This document shows positions 8,077-13,898 of a stretch of 14,501 nucleotides of DNA, piece by piece. A program made the translations under genes and the position numbers. The stretch comes from Desulfovibrio sp. (lineage in GTDB: Bacteria; Desulfobacterota; Desulfovibrionia; Desulfovibrionales; Desulfovibrionaceae): contig JAAUYX010000026.1 of NCBI GenBank assembly GCA_014804905.1, positions 6,634-21,134 of the forward strand, written 5' to 3'. Position 1 is the stretch's first letter. Every line of letters begins with the position of its first letter. The notes below the pieces were generated by a model. It was given only the letters and a program-made list of their open reading frames with translations, was not told the DNA's origin and ran no database searches.

Positions 8077-8681
8077 GCCGCGAAGCCGTGGAAAACCCTG
8101 CGCCTGCCTGGCGTCCCGCCTGCGCCCTCTTTGTGGGCGGGGTGCGCAGCGGCAAGAGCGCCTTCGCCCAGCGCTGGGCCGAGGCCAGAGCCCCGCGGCG
8201 CCTCTATGTGGCGACCTGCGCCGCCCCCGACGCGGAAATGGCGGAACGTGTGCGCCTGCACCGGGCTGCGCGCGGGCCGGAATGGGCCTGCCTCGAAGTG
8301 CCGCTCGACGTGCCCGAGGCGCTGGACGCTCTCTGGGCCGGGGCCGGGCCCGGAATCGGCGCGGGCGTGGTCCTGCTGGACTGCGTGAGCATGTGGATTT
8401 CCAATCTGCTCGGCGCGGGCCTTGACGACGCCGCGGCGCTCGCCCGCGTGGAGGCCCTGGCCGCGAGCCTTGAACGGCGCACGCTCCCCGTGGCGGTGGT
8501 CACGGCAGAGACGGGCCTCGGGCTCGTGCCGCCCTCGCCTCTCGGGCGGCGCTTCCTCGATGTGCTCGGCCTCGCCAACCAGCGCCTCGCCAGCCTCGCC
8601 GAGCCGGTCGTCCTTGCCGTCTGCGGGCTCCCTCTTGCCCTGCGCGGACCCCTCCCCGAAGAACTGGAGTTGCGCCCATGA
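8073..8681 (+). CDS. cobU: Adenosylcobinamide kinase/guanylyltransferase (CobU/CobP)
   Basis: This bifunctional enzyme phosphorylates adenosylcobinamide and transfers GMP to give adenosyl-GDP-cobinamide, in the nucleotide-loop assembly steps of cobalamin synthesis and salvage. The 202-residue product has the P-loop VGGVRSGKS at residues 21-29. The DAEMAERVRLHRAARGPEW block contains H63, in the region of the guanylylated histidine. LLDCVSMWISNLL is present, and so is VTAETGLGLVPPSPLGRRF, where an Ala replaces the Asn of the usual VTNE motif. NQRLASLAEPV and the closing CGLPLALRG also fit the family. The GTG start lies within the upstream stop (GTGA overlap), and its own stop overlaps the next ATG (ATGA). 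No nearby ribosome binding site is obvious, consistent with coupled translation. It is the only cobalamin gene here, flanked by two proteins of unknown function. Confidence 0.92.
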   Translation: MSREAVENPAPAWRPACALFVGGVRSGKSAFAQRWAEARAPRRLYVATCAAPDAEMAERVRLHRAARGPEWACLEVPLDVPEALDALWAGAGPGIGAGVVLLDCVSMWISNLLGAGLDDAAALARVEALAASLERRTLPVAVVTAETGLGLVPPSPLGRRFLDVLGLANQRLASLAEPVVLAVCGLPLALRGPLPEELELRP

Positions 8682-9316
8682 AGTTCACGTTCTCCCTCTT
8701 CCTTCCCAGCCTCCTGCTGGCCCTCCTTGCCGGGCTCCCCACGCCCGCCGCCGCAGATGATGCCCAAGCCCCGGCCCGCTGCCTCGCCGAGGTCGGGCGC
8801 GCCATCGATGAGGCCGATGTGGCGGCCTTTGAGCGCCAGGTGGATGTTGACGCCATTCTCGAGCAGGCGCTGGACCTTGTGACCCAAATCATGGCGCAGC
8901 CGGAAACCGCGGACCGGATGCCCCCCCTGCTCGCACTCGTCTTTTCGCAGGCGGCGGGCTACGGCGGCGGGACCGTGCGCAGCCTGCTCAAGGGCGAGGC
9001 GCGGGCCTTCATCCTTAATGGCGTGGCCTCGGGGGCCTTTGCCGGGCGCAAACCGTCGGGAGCCGGGGCGGGCGGCCTGCTCGCGCCGCTCTTTGCGGAC
9101 GCCTCGCTGGGCCGGAAGGAAATTCGCGAGGTGGGCGCGGCCGTGCCCGACGGCGAGGGCTGGCTCGTGCCCTTTGTGGTCCATGACGCGGGCAACGGGC
9201 AGGATTACGCGGTGACGGGTCGTTTCAGCCCCACGGAGACGGGCTGCCGGCTGACATCGGTGGCGAATCTCCCCGAGCTGGTGGAGCGCATCCGCCAGGA
9301 GGGGATGGCGCAGTAG
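8678..9316 (+). CDS. Exported protein of unknown function
   Basis: The product has 212 residues with a clear Sec signal peptide: MKFTF, a leucine-rich core and a probable cut near AAA-DD at about residue 26. The mature part contains RCLAEVGRAIDEADVAAFERQVD, which suggests a helical N-terminal region similar in style to small periplasmic proteins of the DUF2939 kind. That comparison is only an impression. The C-terminal third (WLVPFVVHDAGNGQDYAVTG) looks like beta strands. The ATG overlaps the cobU stop by four bases, making it the third gene of the operon. Its stop lies 17 bases from the end of the convergent Cys-rich gene. The last 35 codons are duplicated 2,099 bases downstream at the start of the second repeat unit, so this gene forms the left breakpoint of the tandem duplication. 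Confidence 0.82.
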   Translation: MKFTFSLFLPSLLLALLAGLPTPAAADDAQAPARCLAEVGRAIDEADVAAFERQVDVDAILEQALDLVTQIMAQPETADRMPPLLALVFSQAAGYGGGTVRSLLKGEARAFILNGVASGAFAGRKPSGAGAGGLLAPLFADASLGRKEIREVGAAVPDGEGWLVPFVVHDAGNGQDYAVTGRFSPTETGCRLTSVANLPELVERIRQEGMAQ

Positions 9317-9333
9317 GCCGAAGCGGCGGGAGC

Positions 9334-9579
9334 CTACCTGTAGCCGGGCTGCCAGGTCCCGGTGGCGTCGCCGCATTCCGGGCAGGGCAGGCTGTTGCCG
9401 CAGACCGTGCAACTGTGGGGCGTGAAGCGGCCCACGCCGTGGCAGCGGCCACAGGGCGCGCCGTCCTGCTCGCTCACGCCGCTGCCGCGGCAGTCCGGGC
9501 AGAGGGCCGTGGACTGGCCGTTCCAGCAGGCTCCGCAGGAAAGGCGGCCGGAGCCGCCGCAGGTCTCGCAGATGGGCAT
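9334..9579 (-). CDS. Small six-CxxC protein, DnaJ zinc-finger-like
   Basis: This 81-residue protein is built almost entirely of paired cysteines: C4/C7, C15/C18, C27/C30, C43/C46, C57/C60 and C66/C69. Several pairs follow the CxxCxGxG pattern of the DnaJ/Hsp40 cysteine-rich domain (CETCGGSG, CPDCRGSG, CGRCHGVG), and the last is CPECGDATG. Twelve cysteines could hold three zinc ions. No J-domain, substrate-binding domain, signal peptide or membrane helix is present, so it looks like a stand-alone cytoplasmic zinc-ribbon or holdase-like protein. The ATG start follows GAGGAG. It lies 54 bases downstream of the unit A membrane-protein gene on the same strand and probably shares its transcript. 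A decayed copy sits at the same place in unit B. Its function is unknown; a redox or chaperone role is a guess from composition. Confidence 0.8.
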   Translation of the reverse strand: MPICETCGGSGRLSCGACWNGQSTALCPDCRGSGVSEQDGAPCGRCHGVGRFTPHSCTVCGNSLPCPECGDATGTWQPGYR

Positions 9580-9633
9580 GGCATCTCCTCGTGATCTTTT
9601 GGGGCGCGCGCGACGGCGCAGGAACTGTCGCGG

Positions 9634-11052
9634 TCAGCGGACACAATAGCGTCTCGCCGCCGCCCTATCAAGAACCACCAGAATCAGCCCCTCCTCCCCC
9701 TCCACCTTGAGCGAACCGGGGCTCGGCCATGCCGGGGCCGCGTCCAGAAAGGCCTTGTGCCGCGCGCACAGCTCCGGGCGCTCGCCCGTGAAGTTCGAGA
9801 TTTTCAGTTGCGGCGCGATGTAGTTGAACACCTCGGCGAAATTTCTTCCCAGATGCTGCGCCCGCTGGAGCTCCAGGGAGCGCCGCTGGTAGCCCTGCCA
9901 GAAGCGCTCGCCGATGGCCGGCCGCTCGCCCAGGGCGAGGATGCGCCATGAACGGGCGGCGTCAAATCCCGGCGACGCCTCGATGCGCGCGAGCATCCTG
10001 TTGGCGTAGAGGATGTCGTCGTCGATGCTGATTTTCCATACCTGAAGCGCGCGCACGTCGGCGCCCATGCTGAGCACCACAAGCACAGCGGCCGCCGCGG
10101 CGAAAAGCCGCCCCGTGAGCCCCGGGCTCCCGAGCACCGCGAGCGCGCAGAAGGAAAGCAGGAAGGGGACGGAATAATAATCCATGCGCAGGTTGAAGGT
10201 ATTGGCGATGGCATCCCCCGACACATAGGCGGAAATATTGTGTGTCAGCACCAGGAGCAGGATGAGGACAAGGCGCAGAAAAACGCTGTCCCGCGGGAGC
10301 GACACGGAGAAAAGGAGCCGCACGCGGCGGCCCCGTTTGGGGCGCGCGAGAAGGGCGGCAAAACCCCCCAGGCAGATGAGGGAAAACACGATTTTGAAGA
10401 GCCGGTTCATGGGCGGCTGCGTCTGCCAGAAATACGCCAGCGACGCTTTCAGTTGCGGCAGGATATTTTTGAGGAAGGCCCCGGCGCCCGCCACCTGGTT
10501 GTTATAGAAAGGCCGCGCGGGGATGAGCAGCTTGACGGCCACGAGATAGAGCAGCAAAGCCACGCCGAAGGCGCAGCAATACTGGAAAATGTGGCGGTCC
10601 TCCCTGGTGATGAGCGAGGTGAGGAGCAGGAGCAGCAACAGGGTCCAAAAGGTGTTGAGGATGCAGGGGTTGACCCCAAGAGAAAAGGTAAAGAGCGCCA
10701 CAGCCGCGAAGAACGACAAAAGGCGCGTCTTTCTGACGGTATACAGTGTCCCGAGGAGAAAACAGCACAGCGCGGCATTTTCGCCGATGCCCGCCCCCTG
10801 ATAGTAGATGCGTCCGAGCAGGAGCGGCGAAAGCACAAAGAGCAGGAGCGAAAGAAAAAAACTTCTGCGGGCCGCGGCACCGGCAGGCGGAAAAAGCGCA
10901 AGGAAGAGCAGGCCGGACGCGAACCAGAAAAGCAGGCTCAAAAAGGGCGTCAGCACCGGGAGATACAGGCCCTGGAAGAGCTGGAGCGGTATGAGCGCGG
11001 CGAGCCTGGACTGCCAGGCGAGGGCATACCAGCGGGCCGGGGACAAAATCAT
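9634..11052 (-). CDS. GtrII-like membrane glycosyltransferase, unit A copy, 5' end broken
   Basis: The open frame from the first ATG gives 472 residues of a multi-pass membrane protein of about ten hydrophobic helices. It has the family landmarks GRIYYQGAGIGENAALCCF, FTFSLGVN, SAYVSG and a soluble C-terminal part (QVWKISIDDDILYANRML). It aligns without gaps over most of its length with the unit B protein. Such GT-C-type proteins typically transfer a sugar from a polyprenyl-phosphate donor to lipopolysaccharide at the outer face of the inner membrane. The family call is by overall appearance. Homology continues upstream of this ATG in the same frame (FFFTWSWF, GNHDWG) but is cut off by a TGA. 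The protein from this ATG would therefore lack the first helix and the conserved HDWG aspartate. It is probably inactive or a silent sequence reservoir. GC content matches the rest of the window. Confidence 0.65.
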   Translation of the reverse strand: MILSPARWYALAWQSRLAALIPLQLFQGLYLPVLTPFLSLLFWFASGLLFLALFPPAGAAARRSFFLSLLLFVLSPLLLGRIYYQGAGIGENAALCCFLLGTLYTVRKTRLLSFFAAVALFTFSLGVNPCILNTFWTLLLLLLLTSLITREDRHIFQYCCAFGVALLLYLVAVKLLIPARPFYNNQVAGAGAFLKNILPQLKASLAYFWQTQPPMNRLFKIVFSLICLGGFAALLARPKRGRRVRLLFSVSLPRDSVFLRLVLILLLVLTHNISAYVSGDAIANTFNLRMDYYSVPFLLSFCALAVLGSPGLTGRLFAAAAAVLVVLSMGADVRALQVWKISIDDDILYANRMLARIEASPGFDAARSWRILALGERPAIGERFWQGYQRRSLELQRAQHLGRNFAEVFNYIAPQLKISNFTGERPELCARHKAFLDAAPAWPSPGSLKVEGEEGLILVVLDRAAARRYCVR

Positions 11053-11217
11053 GCCCCAGTCATGGTTGCCGAAAAGAAACTGGACCAGGAACCATGACCA
11101 GGTGAAGAAAAAAATCGCCAGCGCCCAGAGGACATCGCGCCGGCGCTCAGAGAGCGTGCTTTTCAGTCAAGAGAGAGAGAGAGAGAGAGAGAGAATTTTG
11201 CTGCGGGACAAGGGCAT
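11053..11217 (-). pseudogene. Disrupted 5' end of the unit A glycosyltransferase gene
   Basis: Read on the minus strand, AGGAG (11218-11222) is followed by an ATG (11215-11217) and, six bases after the AGGAG, by an in-frame TTG (11209-11211). The frame then runs MPLSRSKIL, through twelve TC units, to TGA (11167-11169). It continues in the same frame as LKSTLSERRRDVLWALAIFF and GNHDWG into the main open frame. Unit B has CGG (Arg) exactly where unit A has TGA, so one C-to-T change in a CGA codon would explain the stop. The other two frames also meet stops shortly after the tract, so changing the repeat number alone cannot restore the gene. No ATG, GTG or TTG occurs in frame between the TGA and position 11052. 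Confidence 0.75.
11171..11194. repeat. Dinucleotide tract (GA)12 / (TC)12, unit A
   Basis: Twelve perfect GA units on the plus strand read as TC units in the 5' coding region of the unit A glycosyltransferase gene. A perfect run of this length is prone to slipped-strand mispairing, and its place just after the start codon is typical of phase-variable contingency genes. Confidence 0.95.
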
Positions 11218-11241
11218 CTCCTGAAAAAACCGTTTATCGGT

Positions 11242-11271
11242 GTGATAAAGCAGAGGAAATACCCCTGTCAA
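11242..11271 (-). promoter_or_regulatory. Promoter of the unit A glycosyltransferase / Cys-rich gene pair
   Basis: A consensus -35 TTGACA (11266-11271) and a -10 TATCAC (11242-11247) are 18 bases apart. They sit 19 bases upstream of the AGGAG ribosome binding site. The same arrangement occurs at the equivalent place in unit B, so it appears to be conserved. It may still drive the intact Cys-rich gene downstream. Confidence 0.65.
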
Positions 11272-11307
11272 GGCAAGCTCCTGACCTGTCCCGGCCCGGG
11301 CTGGAGT

Positions 11308-11415
11308 GCGGTGACGGGCCGTTTCAGCCCCACCGAGACCGGCTGCCGCCTGACCACGGTGGAAAACCTCGGCGAGCTGGTGGGGCGCATCCGCCAGGAG
11401 GGCATGGCGCAGGAG
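11308..11415 (+). pseudogene. Duplicated 3' fragment of the exported-protein gene
   Basis: These 36 codons repeat the end of the exported-protein gene: VTGRFSPTETGCRLTTVENL against VTGRFSPTETGCRLTSVANL in the parent, followed by the shared ending RIRQEGMAQ. The parental TAG stop is GAG here (11413-11415). There is no start codon or signal peptide of its own, so this is a duplication scar and not a gene. It fixes the left boundary of the repeat unit. Confidence 0.85.
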
Positions 11416-11427
11416 GAAAGGCGCGGC

Positions 11428-11672
11428 CTGCCTGTAGCCGGGCTGCCAGCTCCCCGATGTGTCGCCGCATTCCGGGCAGGGCAGGCTGTTGCCGCACGCC
11501 CTGCAGCTGTGGGGCGTGAAGCGGCCTACGCCCGCACAGCGGTACATGGGGCGGCGTCCTTTTCGCTCACGCAGCTACCGCGGCAGTCCGGGCAGAGGGC
11601 GGTGGACTGGCCGTTCCAGCAGGCGCCATAGGACAGGCGCCCTGACCCATCGCAGGTCTCGCAGATGGGCAT
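11428..11672 (-). pseudogene. Decayed copy of the six-CxxC mini-protein
   Basis: The ATG (11670-11672) and its AGGAG site are preserved, and the first 34 residues match the unit A protein closely (MPICETC, SGRLS, ACWNGQSTALCPDCRGS). C15 is changed to Tyr, and the glycine after RGS is changed to Cys. One base is missing near 11541-11545 relative to unit A, after the codon for C43. This shifts the frame to a TAG at 11526-11528, leaving a 48-residue product with only three complete CxxC pairs reduced to two. In the shifted frame the rest of the domain is still recognisable (VGRFTPHSC, GNSLPCPECG). The original stop is also lost (TAG changed to CAG at 11428-11430). It is almost certainly non-functional as a complete zinc protein. 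Confidence 0.85.
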
Positions 11673-11725
11673 TTGTCTCCTGCCGGTGGTTTTCCCGGAG
11701 TCCCGCAGACGCCGGGTTTTTCCAA

Positions 11726-13297
11726 CTAGCGTGGACAGTAACGCCTCGCGGCGGCAGTATCCAGAACAACGAGGATGAGCCCCTGCTCACTGTCAATCCT
11801 GAGTGAGCCGGGTTTCGGCCATGCGGGGGCCGTGTCCAGGAAATCCCGATTCTGCGCGCACACTTTCTTGGCATCCCCCCAAAAATTGGAGATATTCAGG
11901 TTTGGTGCGATGTAGTTAAACACATGGGCGAAATTATATCCTCCGAGGTGCATGGGCCGCTGAAGCTCCAGCGAAGTATGCTTATAGCCAGAATAAAAGC
12001 GCCGGCTGAATACAGGCCTTTCGCCCAGCGCGAGCATCCGCCACGAGCGTCCTGCATCAAATTCCGGCGCCGCTTCAATTCGGGCGAGCATCCGGTTGGC
12101 ATAAAGAATGTCGTCGTCAATCGAAATTTTCCACACCTGGAGTGCCCGCACATCACTGCCCATGCTGAGCACAACAAGCAGAACAGCGGCTGCCGTAAAA
12201 AGGTGCCCCCGCAAACCCCGGAACTCTAACGCTGCAAACGCGCAGAAGGAAAGGATAAAAGGGATGGAATAGTAGTCTATTCGTAAATTAAAAGTACTGG
12301 CGGTCTCGAGGCCTGAAACATAAGCACTTACATTATTTGTCATTATGAGTAATAAAATAAGAATGATGCGAATAGCTCTCCTGGCCGCTGGTGATAAATA
12401 CAATATCACCTGCTTATGGATGGAGATATCAGCACAAGTTATAAGTTTCCAAAATCCGCCGATGCAAATTAGCGTAAATAATGCTTTAAAAAAAACATTC
12501 ATAGGCGGCTGAGCCTGCCAAAAATAACCCAGCGACGCTTTCAGCTGTGGCAGAAGGTTCTCAAAAACTGCCTTCAGCGTACCAATCTGATTATTGTAAT
12601 TATTGGTGTCAGGAATAATTATTTTTATAAACACTAAATAAATACATAGGGCCACTAAAAATCCCCCACAATATCGTCTAACACATATATTCAATATATT
12701 ATATTTATTATTAATGTAATATAGAACAATAATTAAAAATATTGTCCAAAAAGAATTTATGATGCATTGATTGACTCCCAAAGAGAATGTAAATAGCATG
12801 ACACATATAAAAAAAGACAATATTCCTTTACAATATAGAGCGCAATTTACGCCAAGCAGAAAACAAAATAGGGCAACATTTTCTCCAATTCCTGCACCTT
12901 CATAATAAATCCGTCCGAGTAATGTCGGATAGAGGAGAAAAAGAAGCAGTGTTAGAAAAAAAACCCGCCGGTTACTGATGTCTCCCGTAAAAAGCGCCAA
13001 AAAAAGCACCCCTGCACCGAAGTACGCGAAGAGACTGATAACGGGAGTTAATACTGGAAGATAGAAACCTTGGGATAACTGAAGAGGTATAAGTGCAAAC
13101 GGCCTGGATTGCCAGGCTTTTGCCGACCACGAATAGGGCTTAAACACCATGCCCCAGTCATGATTCCCAAAAATAAAATTGAAGATAAAATAGGAGTAGA
13201 CAAAGAAAAAAATGCCCAGTGCCCAGAGGATGGGCCGCCTGTACTCAACCAGCGTCCATTTCAGCCGAGAGAGAGGGAGAGAGAGTTGCTGCGGCAC
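11726..13297 (-). CDS. GtrII-like membrane glycosyltransferase, unit B copy, full length
   Basis: The product is 523 residues from a GTG start (13295-13297), which lies 8 bases after AGGAG. It is a multi-pass membrane protein. A first helix at about 23-43 is followed by GNHDWG with D47, the position where GT-C glycosyltransferases carry a catalytic acidic residue. Then come GRIYYEGAGIGEN (128-140), FTFSLGVN (169-176), SAYVSG (324-329), in all ten or so helices. A soluble C-terminal region starts near 381 with VRALQVWKISIDDD. The likely role is adding a sugar to lipopolysaccharide or another polyprenyl-linked glycan outside the inner membrane; GtrII-family membership is my reading from layout. 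The codons just after the start form a CT-rich tract encoding LSLPLSR. A TTG two bases upstream of the GTG lies in another frame and has better spacing. The AT-rich middle contrasts with all neighbours and suggests a different history. Confidence 0.75.
   Translation of the reverse strand: MPQQLSLPLSRLKWTLVEYRRPILWALGIFFFVYSYFIFNFIFGNHDWGMVFKPYSWSAKAWQSRPFALIPLQLSQGFYLPVLTPVISLFAYFGAGVLFLALFTGDISNRRVFFLTLLLFLLYPTLLGRIYYEGAGIGENVALFCFLLGVNCALYCKGILSFFICVMLFTFSLGVNQCIINSFWTIFLIIVLYYINNKYNILNICVRRYCGGFLVALCIYLVFIKIIIPDTNNYNNQIGTLKAVFENLLPQLKASLGYFWQAQPPMNVFFKALFTLICIGGFWKLITCADISIHKQVILYLSPAARRAIRIILILLLIMTNNVSAYVSGLETASTFNLRIDYYSIPFILSFCAFAALEFRGLRGHLFTAAAVLLVVLSMGSDVRALQVWKISIDDDILYANRMLARIEAAPEFDAGRSWRMLALGERPVFSRRFYSGYKHTSLELQRPMHLGGYNFAHVFNYIAPNLNISNFWGDAKKVCAQNRDFLDTAPAWPKPGSLRIDSEQGLILVVLDTAAARRYCPR
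13267..13285. repeat. Imperfect GA/CT tract, unit B
   Basis: Nineteen bases of GA units carry one interruption (GGG at 13275-13277). The tract is read as CT units in codons 5-10 of the unit B glycosyltransferase. The interruption should make it more stable than the perfect tract of unit A. Confidence 0.9.
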
Positions 13298-13329
13298 AAG
13301 GGCTTCTCCTGAAAAAACGATTTCGTTAT

Positions 13330-13359
13330 ATGGTAGATAACCCAAAATGCCGCTGTCAA
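13330..13359 (-). promoter_or_regulatory. Promoter of the unit B glycosyltransferase gene
   Basis: A consensus -35 TTGACA (13354-13359) and a -10 TACCAT (13330-13335) are 18 bases apart, 19 bases upstream of AGGAG. Spacing and position match unit A, while the sequence between the elements differs between the units. Confidence 0.65.
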
Positions 13360-13451
13360 GGCACGGGCCGTCGCTGCGCTTCAGCCTTGCCGCCGCCCCG
13401 GGCTGGAGGGGCGCGCGCACCTTTGCCGCGGGTTTTCTCACGAGGCCCGGC

Positions 13452-13480
13452 TTGACAGGCTTGCGCCCATCCAGTACAAC
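13452..13480 (+). promoter_or_regulatory. Promoter of the str operon (rpsL)
   Basis: A consensus -35 TTGACA (13452-13457) and a -10 TACAAC (13475-13480) are 17 bases apart, 46 bases before the rpsL ATG. It lies just outside the right edge of repeat unit B and is transcribed away from it. This suggests rpsL-rpsG start their own transcript here and are not a continuation of rpoBC. Confidence 0.7.
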
Positions 13481-13526
13481 CTTGCCCCTGTCTCAGGGTC
13501 CATAGCCAATTTTATTGGAGGAATCC

Positions 13527-13898
13527 ATGCCCACCATCAATCAGCTCATCCACACCGAGCGCGAGCCGGTGGTGAAGCGCAAGAAGACGCCGGCCCTGCA
13601 GGGCTGCCCGCAGAAGCGCGGCGTCTGCACCCGCGTGTACACCACCACGCCGAAAAAGCCCAACTCGGCCCTGCGCAAGGTCGCCCGCGTGCGCCTGACC
13701 AACGGCATCGAGGTCACGGCCTACATCCCCGGCGAGGGCCACAACCTGCAGGAGCACTCCGTGGTGCTCATCCGCGGCGGCCGCGTCAAGGACCTTCCCG
13801 GCGTGCGCTACCACATCATTCGCGGCACGCTCGACGCCTCCGGCGTGGCCGACCGCCGCAAGAGCCGTTCCAAGTACGGCACGAAGCGGCCCAAGTAG
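13527..13898 (+). CDS. rpsL: 30S ribosomal protein S12
   Basis: S12 sits at the decoding centre of the small ribosomal subunit and affects accuracy. The product is 123 residues starting MPTINQLIHTEREP, the usual length. The conserved RGVCTRVYTTTPKKPNSALR stretch is intact, with lysine at 43 and 44 (the streptomycin-associated region), followed by RVRLTNG, GEGHNLQEHS and RGGRVKDLPGVRYH. The C-terminus ends RSKYGTKRPK. The start at 13527 follows GGAGGA at 13517-13522. An ATG-less in-frame extension upstream would add only four non-family residues and is rejected. It is the first gene of the str operon, followed by rpsG after a 163-base gap. Confidence 0.99.
   Translation: MPTINQLIHTEREPVVKRKKTPALQGCPQKRGVCTRVYTTTPKKPNSALRKVARVRLTNGIEVTAYIPGEGHNLQEHSVVLIRGGRVKDLPGVRYHIIRGTLDASGVADRRKSRSKYGTKRPK

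Larger units (their letters stand above)
9209..11307. repeat. Tandem segmental duplication, unit A
   Basis: This is the first copy of a directly repeated unit of about 2.1 kb. The same order recurs in unit B: the final 35 codons of the exported-protein gene, the CxxC mini-protein, the membrane glycosyltransferase-like gene, its CT tract, ribosome binding site and TTGACA promoter, and a closing CCCGGGCTGGAG (11295-11306). The offset is 2,099 bases at the left end and about 2,092 at the glycosyltransferase stop. Edges were placed by eye and could move by a few bases. Confidence 0.85.
11308..13408. repeat. Tandem segmental duplication, unit B
   Basis: This is the second copy of the 2.1-kb unit, head to tail with unit A. 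It starts with GCGGTGACGGG, matching 9209 in unit A, and ends with CCCGGGCTGGAG at 13397-13408, matching 11295-11306. Conservation is clearest at the two ends. The middle of the glycosyltransferase gene (about 12,280-13,060) is far richer in A+T than unit A and much diverged at DNA level, although the protein remains alignable. Confidence 0.85.

Noticed and set aside
8204..9646. A 480-codon minus-strand open frame across cobU and the exported-protein gene
   Set aside because: It overlaps two well-supported plus-strand genes and the real Cys-rich gene in another frame.
11167..11169. The TGA read as selenocysteine
   Set aside because: The homologous residue in unit B is arginine, not cysteine. 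The site is at the extreme N-terminus, and I see no convincing downstream selenocysteine insertion hairpin.
11171..11194. CRISPR-like or satellite array
   Set aside because: The repeat is a plain dinucleotide run without spacers, located inside a coding 5' end, so slippage repeat is the right description.
9209..13408. Insertion sequence or transposon as the cause of the duplication
   Set aside because: No transposase frame, terminal inverted repeats or target-site duplication are visible at the unit edges.
13298..13441. 48-codon upstream extension of the unit B glycosyltransferase
   Set aside because: The extension covers the TTGACA promoter and the AGGAG site and has no counterpart in unit A. 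GTG at 13,297 is the better start.
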